Shown piece after piece: positions 17,281 through 23,942 of a stretch of DNA of 64,000 nt. The position numbers were made by a program, and so were the translations under genes. The notes below the pieces were generated by a model. It saw only the letters and a program-made list of their open reading frames with translations, made no database searches and was not told the origin of the DNA. The stretch is taken from contig NZ_JOHS01000010.1 of NCBI RefSeq assembly GCF_000725625.1, positions 186,001-250,000 of the forward strand, written 5' to 3'. The stretch's first letter is position 1. Every line of letters begins with the position of its first letter. Origin of the DNA: Streptomyces sp. NRRL F-6676. GTDB lineage: Bacteria > Actinomycetota > Actinomycetes > Streptomycetales > Streptomycetaceae.

Positions 17281-17793
17281 ATGAAGCCGATCACCCGAGG
17301 AACGCTCGCCGCCGCCCTCACCTGTATGGCCGCCGCCGCGGGCGCCGCCACGCCCGCTGCCGCGGCGACCACGGTCCCCGTGCCGCTGCCGCTGGACGGC
17401 GTCGAGAAGTCGCTCCACATGGAGATGCCCCAGGTCACCGGCGAGCTGCCGGTGCCCGTCGCGGGCGCGCCCGAGGGCACCCGGTTCGCCGAAGGGCGCC
17501 TGCTGCCGGAGCGCGCCCTGCCCCGGCTGCCCCTCAGCGGCGGACTGCCCGGCGGCGACCTGCGCGCCCCGCTGCCGCACGTCCTGGGCGACGGCTTCGA
17601 CCACCTGGGCGTCAGCGCCCCCGCCGCCGACCTGCGTACGGCGACCCCCGGGCTGTCCGTCGACACCCCCCTTGGCCGGCCGGACGCCGCCAACGGGGGC
17701 CTGCCCTCGCTGCACGAGCCGCACGCGGGACTCGGCACGCCGCTGCTGCGGACGGTGCCGGGCGCGGAGATCGTCACGGGCCCGGGCGCGTAA
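17281..17793 (+). CDS. Small secreted protein, GVEK family paralogue
   Basis: 170 aa, ATG preceded by AAAGGGA. Signal peptide to about residue 29 (TPAAAATT). The mature chain begins [19 protein letters not shown] and continues as a Pro/Leu/Gly-rich, cysteine-free sequence with repeated LP-containing turns ([20 protein letters not shown]). It shares the GVEK motif and position with the 102-residue protein upstream. It probably acts outside the cell; the function is not recognisable. Confidence 0.72.
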   Translation: MKPITRGTLAAALTCMAAAAGAATPAAAATTVPVPLPLDGVEKSLHMEMPQVTGELPVPVAGAPEGTRFAEGRLLPERALPRLPLSGGLPGGDLRAPLPHVLGDGFDHLGVSAPAADLRTATPGLSVDTPLGRPDAANGGLPSLHEPHAGLGTPLLRTVPGAEIVTGPGA

Positions 17794-17941
17794 CCGCCCC
17801 CCGGGCGCGCGCCCCTCTGCACATCCCGCGCCCCTCGCACATCCCGTGCGCTCCCGCGCCCCCGGAATCGCCGTACCACCGAATCGTCCGTACGACCGTA
17901 CCGCCGTACCGCCGCACAAGAACGAGGCCGAGGAGAGAGCG

Positions 17942-18490
17942 TTGGCCGAGAGAACCCGCAGGGAGGCCCTGCGCGCCCTGGCCGTGACGGCCGGTGCCCT
18001 GGCCCTGGTCCCCGCCGTCACCGCGTCCCGCTGCCGGCGCACGGAGGACCTCGCCGCCGGCCCGGGCACCACCGGAGGCGACGGGAGTGAGGGGGCCGGC
18101 CAGGGCGCCTCGGCCGACGATCCCACCGCTCCCCGGTCCTCCACCGGTCGGCCCGGCGGCCCGGGGGAAGCGGCCGGGCAACGGCGCAGGTTCACGCAGA
18201 CATACCGGGGCCGCCGTATCGAGGGCACCTGGGCAGCGCCGAGCCGGGCCGCCCGGGACGGCGCGGGCCACGGCACCAGCAGTTCGAGCGGCGGGGACGG
18301 TGCCGGGCGGTGGCACATCACCGTCGACGGCCGTCCGCTGCACCTGATGCGCCGGGCGGACGGCACCTGGATCAGCATGGTCGACCACTACGCGTCGTAC
18401 CCCACCCCGCTCGCCGCGGCCCGCGGTGCCGTCGACGTGCTCGGCCCCGGCGACCACCTGCGCGAGTCCGGTACGGCACACGTCATGTGA
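17942..18490 (+). CDS. melC1: Tyrosinase cofactor/caddie protein, MelC1 family
   Basis: 182 aa from a TTG start 4 bp after GAGGAGAG. The N-terminus [18 protein letters not shown] is a twin-arginine-type signal, as in MelC1 proteins. A Ser/Gly/Thr-rich linker leads to the caddie domain: [52 protein letters not shown]. The conserved His, Met, His and Tyr of the copper-delivery region (LHLM and DHY) are kept. The His-rich stretch usual before the HxxVDG strand is replaced by a Ser/Gly loop. MelC1 binds apo-tyrosinase, inserts copper and carries it out by the Tat route. It precedes the tyrosinase gene by 101 bp. A start further upstream cannot be excluded. Confidence 0.85.
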   Translation: MAERTRREALRALAVTAGALALVPAVTASRCRRTEDLAAGPGTTGGDGSEGAGQGASADDPTAPRSSTGRPGGPGEAAGQRRRFTQTYRGRRIEGTWAAPSRAARDGAGHGTSSSSGGDGAGRWHITVDGRPLHLMRRADGTWISMVDHYASYPTPLAAARGAVDVLGPGDHLRESGTAHVM

Positions 18491-18591
18491 CGGACCCGCG
18501 CACCGCACCACGCAACACGACACAGCACGTCACAGCACCGCCGCCCGGCGCCGGAGGGCGCCGTGGCGTGCCGGGGGAGGGGGAGGACCGG

Positions 18592-19461
18592 ATGGCGGTC
18601 CACACACGGAAGAACGTCACCGCGCTGTCCCGCACGGAGCGGCGCCGCCTCGTCGACGCGCTGCTCGCGCTCAAACGGCGCGGCGAGTACGACGAGTTCG
18701 TCCGCACGCACATCGACCACTACGTCTCCGACGGCGAGGACGGGCTGCGCACGGCCCATATGACGCCGTCCTTCCTGCCCTGGCACCGCCAGTTCGTACT
18801 GGAGCTGGAGCGGGCGCTGCAACGCGTCGACGCGTCGGTGACGGTGCCGTACTGGGACTGGACCCGCACGCGCGACGCGTCCGCCGTGCCCTGGACCGAC
18901 GATCTGCTCGGCGGGGACGGGCGCCGCTCCGACGGCCGGGTGACCACCGGCCCGTTCGCCTATGCCGGGGGCGAGTGGACGATCCGGGAGAGCGTGACGG
19001 ACGCCGAGTATCTGATGCGGGACCTCGGCCGCCACCGCGACCCGATCGGCCTGCCCACGCGTACGGAGCTGGACCGGGCCCTGGCCGAACCCCTGTACGA
19101 CGTCGCCCCCTGGGACTCGACGTCGGGGAAGGGTTTCCGCAACAAGCTGGAGGGCTGGGGCCGGGGGAGCGGCAGTGCGGCCTGGCACACCCACAACCGC
19201 GTCCACCGCTGGGTCGGCGGTCACATGCTCGGCGGCGCCTCGGTCAACGATCCCGTCTTCTGGATGCACCACGCCTTCGTCGACCTTCAGTGGACGCGCT
19301 GGCAGCAGCGGCACCGGGGGGCGCGTTATCTGCCCGCGCGGCAGCCGGGACGCGGGGACGCGCAGCACGGGCGGATCGTGGCCCGGAACGAGCGGATGCC
19401 ACCGTGGGACGTGACCCCGGCGGACATGGAGGACGTGAGCCGCCTCTACCGCTACGTGTAG
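18592..19461 (+). CDS. melC2: Tyrosinase (binuclear copper monophenol/catechol oxidase)
   Basis: 289 aa, ATG after GGGGGAGGA. The length matches bacterial tyrosinases, and there is no signal peptide of its own. Copper A ligands are H40 (RTH), H56 (TAHMTPSF) and H65 (FLPWHRQF). Copper B ligands are H201 and H205 (HTHNRVHRWVGGH) and H226/H227 (DPVFWMHHAF). The enzyme hydroxylates monophenols and oxidises diphenols to quinones, leading to melanin. Its caddie gene lies directly upstream. S. coelicolor has a similar pair between two chaplin genes (from memory), where one tyrosinase operon is called melC and another melD; which is orthologous here is not settled. Confidence 0.95.
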   Translation: MAVHTRKNVTALSRTERRRLVDALLALKRRGEYDEFVRTHIDHYVSDGEDGLRTAHMTPSFLPWHRQFVLELERALQRVDASVTVPYWDWTRTRDASAVPWTDDLLGGDGRRSDGRVTTGPFAYAGGEWTIRESVTDAEYLMRDLGRHRDPIGLPTRTELDRALAEPLYDVAPWDSTSGKGFRNKLEGWGRGSGSAAWHTHNRVHRWVGGHMLGGASVNDPVFWMHHAFVDLQWTRWQQRHRGARYLPARQPGRGDAQHGRIVARNERMPPWDVTPADMEDVSRLYRYV

Positions 19462-19472
19462 CGGGCCCGCCC

Positions 19473-19568
19473 GGAAGCGATGCGGCGGTCCCTTCTGGAA
19501 CCGGTGCGGTGGGCCTTTCCGGAACCGGTGCGGTGGGCCTTTCCCGAACCGGTGCGGCGGGCGTCTTC
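19473..19568. repeat. Four 24-bp tandem repeats downstream of tyrosinase
   Basis: Units of 24 bp at 19473-19496 (diverged), 19497-19520 and 19521-19544 (identical: GGAACCGGTGCGGTGGG then CCTTTCC) and 19545-19568 (diverged). They lie between the tyrosinase stop and the shared terminator. Confidence 0.85.
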
Positions 19569-19591
19569 GGACTCGGCCCGGCGCAAGGCGA

Positions 19592-19620
19592 AGCCCCCGG
19601 CGGTGGGACCGCTGGGGGCT
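19592..19620. terminator. Bidirectional terminator between tyrosinase and the second chaplin
   Basis: A 13-bp stem, AGCCCCCGGCGGT paired with ACCGCTGGGGGCT (one G-T wobble), around a GGG loop. It sits between the convergent genes, 38 bp from the chaplin stop. Confidence 0.8.
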
Positions 19621-19658
19621 CGCTCAGGTGTCCGACCGGCGCGTGGCCGGGGGCGGGA

Positions 19659-19985
19659 TCAGCCGCCGTAGCCACCGTCGTCGTGGTGCTCGTGGCCCGA
19701 CTTGCCGTCGTCCTTGGAGTCGTCGGACTTCTTGCCGTCCTCGTCGCCGCCGTTGACGCAGGCGTTGCCGAAGGCCGGGTTGAGGACGCCGATCACGTCG
19801 ATGGTGTTCCCGCACACGTTGACGGGGATGTTGACGGGAACCTGGATGACGTTGCCGGAGAGGACACCGGGCGACCCGACGGCCGCGCCCTGGGCACCCG
19901 CGTCCGCCATGGACAGACCGGCGCCGCTGAGTACCACGGCACCCGTGCCGAGGGCGACCGCGGCCGCCTTCGCGATGCGAGACAT
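19659..19985 (-). CDS. chpG: Short chaplin with a charged His/Asp/Lys/Gly tail
   Basis: 108 aa, ATG at 19985 after GAAGGAG. Signal peptide to about residue 27, then a chaplin domain (SPGVLSGNVIQVPVNIPVNV, CGNTIDVIGVLNPAFGNAC) with both cysteines. About 33 further residues are rich in Asp, Lys, His and Gly and end GYGG. Classic short chaplins stop a few residues after the second cysteine, so this tail is distinctive. Its mix of His and Asp could bind metal, and the final YGG matches my memory of ChpG. The tail could affect fibre assembly or surface charge. A sigma-BldN-like promoter and a 5' leader hairpin lie upstream. Confidence 0.93.
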   Translation of the reverse strand: MSRIAKAAAVALGTGAVVLSGAGLSMADAGAQGAAVGSPGVLSGNVIQVPVNIPVNVCGNTIDVIGVLNPAFGNACVNGGDEDGKKSDDSKDDGKSGHEHHDDGGYGG

Positions 19986-20003
19986 CACATACTCCTTCGG
20001 TGA

Positions 20004-20040
20004 AAGGGTGAGCACGGTGATCGCCACCGTGCTCACCCTT
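20004..20040 (-). promoter_or_regulatory. 16-bp perfect inverted repeat in the chaplin 5' leader
   Basis: AAGGGTGAGCACGGTG (20004-20019) and its exact complement (20025-20040) around a 5-nt loop. It ends 18 bp upstream of the start codon and begins where transcription from the BldN-like promoter would start, so the mRNA would carry a 5' hairpin. It may stabilise the message, bind a regulator, or terminate transcription arriving from outside. Confidence 0.7.
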
Positions 20041-20067
20041 CAACGCGCCCGCACACCCCCGGTCACG
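20040..20067 (-). promoter_or_regulatory. Sigma-BldN-like promoter for the second chaplin
   Basis: On the minus strand: CGTGAC (20067-20062), 16-bp spacer, CGTTGA (20045-20040). Compared with the remembered consensus CGTAAC-N16-CGTTGA this is 11 of 12 with exact spacing. Confidence 0.7.
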
Positions 20068-20193
20068 GCGTTCATCGGGGGATCACCCTTTCCGAACGGA
20101 GCCTTGGTCCGGAGGGGCCACTGCGGATGCGCGCACGCCCGTACGGAGGTATAGGGGCCCGCCGGGCGCCGTGCCCTTGCCGGTGCTGCGCGG

Positions 20194-21159
20194 CTACGCG
20201 GGTCCCAGGACGCGTATCGGCTCCCCGGCCAGGTAGGCCCGGATGTCCTCCACGGCCTGCCCGTAGTAGCGCTCGTAGTTGGCCCGGCTGACGTAGCCGA
20301 GGTGTGGGGTGGCCAGCAGGCGCGGGGCGGAGCGCAGGGGATCGTCGGCGGGCAGCGGCTCGTTGTCGAACACGTCGACGCCGGCCCCCGCGATACGGCC
20401 GTCGCGCAGGGCGGCGAGCAGCGCCTCCTGGTCGACGAGGCCGGCGCGCGAGGTGTTGACCAGGTACGCCGTCGGCTTGAGGAGGGCGAGTTCGGCGGCG
20501 CCGAGCAGCCCCCGGGTGCGCTCGCTCAGCACGAGGTGCAGCGAGACGAAGTCGCTGGTGCGGAGCAACTCCTCCTTCGACGCCGCGCGTTCGACACCGA
20601 CCTCGTCGGCACGTTCCTGGGTGAGGTGTTGGCTCCAGGCGCTCACCCGCATCCCGAACGCGAGCCCGACCCGGGCGACCCGTTCGCCGATCTTCCCGAG
20701 CCCGAGCAGTCCGAGCCGCTGCCCGTGCAGATCGGCCCCGAGGGTGCTCTGCCAGGGGCCGCCCGCGCGCAGGGCGGCGTTCTCGGTGACGAGGCCGCGG
20801 GCCAGCCCCAGGAGCAGCGCCCAGGTCAGTTCGACGGGCGGGGTGGGCGAACTGGCCGTCCCGCACACGGTCACCCCGTGCGCCTCGGCGGCGGCGTAGT
20901 CGATGACGCTGTTGCGCATCCCCGAGGCGACGAGCAGTCTCAGCCGTGGCAGCCGGCCGATCACCGACCCGGGAAACGCGACGCGCTCCCGCAGCGTGAC
21001 GACGATGTCGAAGCCGGCCAGCGCCGCCACGAGCGCGTCCTCGTCGGCGAAGTGCTCCCCGAAGGACACGACGTCGACGTCACCGGCGAGCCCCGACCAG
21101 TCGACGACGGAGGTCGCCACTTGCTGGTAGTCGTCCACCACCGCACACCTGAGCCCCAC
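20194..21159 (-). CDS. NAD-dependent D-2-hydroxyacid dehydrogenase family protein
   Basis: 321 aa, GTG at 21159 after GAAGGGGG. The nucleotide-binding domain has GLLGLGKIGERVA (GxGxxG). The catalytic set is present: Arg in VNTSRAGLVD, Glu in FDNEPLP, His in ATPHLGYVS. The family interconverts 2-hydroxy acids and 2-oxo acids (glyoxylate/hydroxypyruvate reductase, phosphoglycerate dehydrogenase and others); there is no ACT or serine-binding domain, so this is not a full-length SerA. The substrate is not evident. It stands alone between the chaplin and the killer-toxin-like gene. Confidence 0.9.
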   Translation of the reverse strand: MGLRCAVVDDYQQVATSVVDWSGLAGDVDVVSFGEHFADEDALVAALAGFDIVVTLRERVAFPGSVIGRLPRLRLLVASGMRNSVIDYAAAEAHGVTVCGTASSPTPPVELTWALLLGLARGLVTENAALRAGGPWQSTLGADLHGQRLGLLGLGKIGERVARVGLAFGMRVSAWSQHLTQERADEVGVERAASKEELLRTSDFVSLHLVLSERTRGLLGAAELALLKPTAYLVNTSRAGLVDQEALLAALRDGRIAGAGVDVFDNEPLPADDPLRSAPRLLATPHLGYVSRANYERYYGQAVEDIRAYLAGEPIRVLGPA

Positions 21160-21233
21160 CAGGCCCCCTTCCCGATCCCTTGCACCACACCATAAGGGCC
21201 CGTATCCCGGCGTCGTCAGACAGGTGTAGCGAA

Positions 21234-21262
21234 ACGGTCCACCGATTCTGTCGGTGGACCGT
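21234..21262 (-). terminator. Hairpin between the killer-toxin-like gene and the dehydrogenase gene
   Basis: A 12-bp perfect stem ACGGTCCACCGA / TCGGTGGACCGT with a TTCTG loop, 88 bp downstream of the stop at 21350. Confidence 0.75.
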
Positions 21263-21349
21263 CATGCAAGATCGAGGTCAGACAATTCCACCACGCGCGA
21301 CGACCGGCAGATCGTCCGTCGTGCGGTGAGTGGGCCGGGGGAAATCCTC

Positions 21350-21721
21350 TTACAGGATTTCGATCCGGTCGACGAGCGGCGGCTTGTTGGGGAACGTGAT
21401 GATGAAGTTCTTGGAGTAGGTGACGACGTCGCCATTGTTGTCGTAATATTTGACCTTGTTGTTTCCGGTGGAGATCTTGTCGACCCACACGGACGTTTGC
21501 ATCGGCCACGAATGTGTGAAGTCGTGGACGCCCCTGTTCGCGAAGCAGTAGGCAGTGTGGACTTGGCCGCTCGGACCCTCGTAGTGGAAGTCGACCTTCA
21601 GGTAGTCGGACGGGCCGCAGCTCACTTGGTCGATGGCGTGTGCCGTTCCGGCTGGTATCACGGCGGTCATGACGGCCGCCGCAGCAATCGGAAGGGCGAT
21701 CCGAAGTTTCTTGGAGAGCAT
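21350..21721 (-). CDS. Secreted beta/gamma-crystallin-like protein, killer-toxin-like (SKLP) family
   Basis: 123 aa, ATG at 21721, AGGAG 8 bp upstream. A signal peptide (KLRIALPIAAAAVMTAVIPA, cleavage near AHA) is followed by IDQVSCGPSDYLKVDFHYEG, TAYCFANRGVHDF and VKYYDNNGDVVTYSKNF. The short size, the two cysteines and the D-Y-L-K-x-x-F/H pattern resemble the Streptomyces killer-toxin-like and metalloproteinase-inhibitor proteins with a single crystallin fold (from memory). Such proteins inhibit yeast growth or proteases. GC content of gene and flanks is visibly lower than its neighbours, suggesting recent transfer. A strong consensus promoter lies upstream. The fold call is moderate; the activity is unproven. 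Confidence 0.7.
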   Translation of the reverse strand: MLSKKLRIALPIAAAAVMTAVIPAGTAHAIDQVSCGPSDYLKVDFHYEGPSGQVHTAYCFANRGVHDFTHSWPMQTSVWVDKISTGNNKVKYYDNNGDVVTYSKNFIITFPNKPPLVDRIEIL

Positions 21722-22236
21722 TTTTTTCGCTCCTGTTTTTGTGAGGGGGCAGGTCGTTCAGCGTGAGCACTTGGCGGGTGCAATGTGAGCGAGGAGTTCT
21801 CTTGCTTGCTGTCAACTTGCAGTGATCATGCTAGAAGTGTGATCGTCGCGCTGTCAACGGCGATTTCCCGCTCAAACATTGCGGCCGTGCGCAGTCGTCG
21901 GTGAACTGCTGGGAGGCGACTTATGCGCGCCCACGCCTATGCGGCCGACCGGTGCACGTCGCGTCGAAACGATGCCCCTTGAAGGCCGATTCTTGGCTTG
22001 TTCCTTTCGCTTTTAAGTGAAGCCGGAGCCGGATGAACGGTTGTCGGACCGGACGGGACCGGACGGGACCGATCGGACCGGAGCGGACACCGGCAGACGG
22101 CGCACCCGTCGCGGTCGCCGCTGACGTGGGACGGTCCACGGCGTGGGACCGTCCGCGAACGCCGCACCCCCGAAGGCCTTCGTCAGCGCAAGTGGTCAGG
22201 GCCTCCGAGGGGCTTGCCCGTGGGTGGGTGAGTGCG
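21722..22236. other. Lower-GC intergenic region upstream of the killer-toxin-like gene
   Basis: This holds the promoter and leader of the secreted gene (21722-21857), a second TTGACA on the minus strand closer to the gene, and downstream of the TetR gene a GGACGGGACC repeat tract (about 22045-22085). No convincing coding sequence is seen; the short open frames lack ribosome binding sites. Confidence 0.55.
21828..21857 (-). promoter_or_regulatory. Consensus housekeeping-type promoter of the killer-toxin-like gene
   Basis: On the minus strand, TTGACA (21857-21852), 18-bp spacer, TAGCAT (21833-21828). The -35 matches the HrdB-type consensus exactly, and TAGCAT matches TAGNNT. It is 107 bp upstream of the start codon. 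Confidence 0.65.
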
Positions 22237-22842
22237 TCACGGCCCGTCGGGGTGGGCCAGGATCGCTTCCAGCCCGCCGATGACCATGACCACGGAGAAC
22301 TCGGTCGCGGTGGCCAGGTCGTAGCGGGAGTGGTCCACTGACGCGGTGTAGGCCGGAAGGGTTTCGCGGATGTGGTCGGACATGGCCGGAGCCGGTAGTC
22401 CCTGGGCGAGACCGAACGCCTGGAACTCGACCATGGCGACGACCAGGCGCAGCTGGTCCCGTCGGAAGCCGCCTTCGAGCAGTGCGGCGAACATCGGTTC
22501 GTAAACCGCGAGGGAACGGTCGCAGGTCATGGGGGTGGTGGACAGGAGCGGCAGGATGCGCCGGTGCCTGGCGTACAGGGTGGTGAGCCGGCGCAGGAGG
22601 CCGGCCACGGCTTCGCGCCAGTCGTGTGCGGGGCTGAGGGGTTCCATCCGTTCCAGCATCCGCAGCCGGGCGAGGTCGATGACCTTCGCCCGGCCGGTGA
22701 CGTGGGAGTACAGGGAGGACGGGGCGACGCCGAGGTGCCGGGCCAGCTGAATCATCTGGATGTCACCGGTGCGGTCGGCGAGTTCGATCGCGGCGTCCGC
22801 GATCCGTGCCGGGGACAACAGCGGCGTCTTCGGTCTGGCCAC
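22237..22842 (-). CDS. TetR-family transcriptional regulator
   Basis: 201 aa, GTG at 22842. An N-terminal helix-turn-helix (residues about 10-55: SPARIADAAIELADRTGD, LARHLGVAPSSLYSHV) is followed by an all-helical ligand-binding half of TetR_C type. It lies 32 bp downstream of the nitroreductase gene on the same strand, so the two form an operon. A 15-bp palindrome in front of the nitroreductase gene is the likely operator, implying self-regulation of the pair. The effector may be a nitroaromatic or quinone, by analogy with other regulator/nitroreductase pairs. Confidence 0.88.
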   Translation of the reverse strand: MARPKTPLLSPARIADAAIELADRTGDIQMIQLARHLGVAPSSLYSHVTGRAKVIDLARLRMLERMEPLSPAHDWREAVAGLLRRLTTLYARHRRILPLLSTTPMTCDRSLAVYEPMFAALLEGGFRRDQLRLVVAMVEFQAFGLAQGLPAPAMSDHIRETLPAYTASVDHSRYDLATATEFSVVMVIGGLEAILAHPDGP

Positions 22843-22874
22843 GTCCAGCGCCCCCGCTTCCCGTCGGATGCCTC

Positions 22875-23714
22875 TCAGCGCAGCAGGTAGCCGCGCTCCT
22901 CCAGCGTACGGCGCAGGTCCTCACGCCCGTCCATGTAGTCCAGGCTTGTGCCCACCACGACGGAGTGGCTCCACGTCTTGTCCCGCAGTCCGTACTCGGC
23001 GCGGAAGTCCTTGAACGCCAGCTCGTAGTCCTCGAGCCATTCCTCGGCCGGCCGTGTGCGGTAGCGCTCGCGGTGCAGCACGACGTCCTGCGCCGGACGG
23101 GGATGCATCGCGCTGGGGCGGTGCGGGTCCGGGGTGCCGATGGCCATGCCGAAGACGACGTAGGCGTACGCGGGAAGTCCGATCAGGTCGGCGAGTTCCT
23201 TGGCGTGGTTGCGCAGCGAGCCCAGGTACACGCCTCCCAGTCCGATCGCCTCCGCCGCGACGAGACCGTTCTGGGCGGCCAGGGCCGCGTCGACCGACGC
23301 CATCAGGAAGGCGTCGACGTAGTCGGTGACCACGGGCTTGCCGCCCTGCTCGACGCTGATCGCGTGGCTGCGTGACATGTCCGCCACCCACAGCAGAACG
23401 CTGGGGGCCTGGGCGACGAAATCGAACCCGGTGAACTCCGCGCCGTGTGTCAGCCTCGCGAGTTCGGCCTTCGTCTCCGGGTCCGAGACGGCCACGAGGC
23501 TCCACTGGTGGAGGTTCGACGACGTGGACGCCGACTGGGCGGCCGCCACCACCGTCTCCAGAGCGCCTTCGGGCAGCGGTTCGTCGGTGAAGGCGCGCAC
23601 CGAGCGGTGCGCGAGCAGCGTTTCGATCTGCTCGTTCCAGATGATGTTCACCGGCTTCGCCTGCTGCCCGTAGCGGGCTTCCAGGAGTGCGTGCCGCCGC
23701 GAGGAGTCGGTCAT
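22875..23714 (-). CDS. NADPH-dependent FMN nitroreductase (NfsA/Frp type)
   Basis: 279 aa, ATG at 23714 after GGAAGGA. Flavin-binding features: LLAHRSVRAFTDEPLPEG near residues 33-50, AAAQSASTSSNLHQWSLV, AAQNGLVAAEAIGLGGVYLG and AYVVFGMAIGTPD. The length and HRSVRAF...SSNLHQWS pattern fit the NfsA/FRP branch, which reduces nitro compounds, quinones or free flavin. It is cotranscribed with a TetR gene. A detoxification role is likely; the natural substrate is unknown. Confidence 0.9.
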   Translation of the reverse strand: MTDSSRRHALLEARYGQQAKPVNIIWNEQIETLLAHRSVRAFTDEPLPEGALETVVAAAQSASTSSNLHQWSLVAVSDPETKAELARLTHGAEFTGFDFVAQAPSVLLWVADMSRSHAISVEQGGKPVVTDYVDAFLMASVDAALAAQNGLVAAEAIGLGGVYLGSLRNHAKELADLIGLPAYAYVVFGMAIGTPDPHRPSAMHPRPAQDVVLHRERYRTRPAEEWLEDYELAFKDFRAEYGLRDKTWSHSVVVGTSLDYMDGREDLRRTLEERGYLLR

Positions 23715-23731
23715 GGCTGTCCTTCCGTTAT

Positions 23732-23746
23732 CCGAATCAGATTCGG
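23732..23746. promoter_or_regulatory. Palindromic operator of the nitroreductase/TetR operon
   Basis: CCGAATCAGATTCGG: perfect 7-bp arms around one central base, 18 bp upstream of the nitroreductase start codon. Size, symmetry and position suit a TetR-family dimer that blocks the promoter. Confidence 0.65.
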
Positions 23747-23942
23747 TTACGGCAACCACGCCCCCGCCGGGTTCATTCCCCACTGCCCTGACCTGCCGTC
23801 AAGCGCCCGCGTGACGTGGCTGACGCGTGCGCCTCTCGATCCTGACCGCGACCTGGTCCCGCTCACCCGACCGGCGTCCAGGGGCCGGGGGGCAAGGCCC
23901 CGTGACAGCCACAGAGCCTGTCGGAGGGAGCTCCGGCGAACG

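Noticed and set aside
19473..19568. CRISPR-like repeats
   Set aside because: Units are directly adjacent without spacers, and there are no cas genes.
19480..19671. 63-codon frame reading EPVRWAFP repeats
   Set aside because: It is only the translation of the 24-bp tandem array and terminator, with no ribosome binding site.
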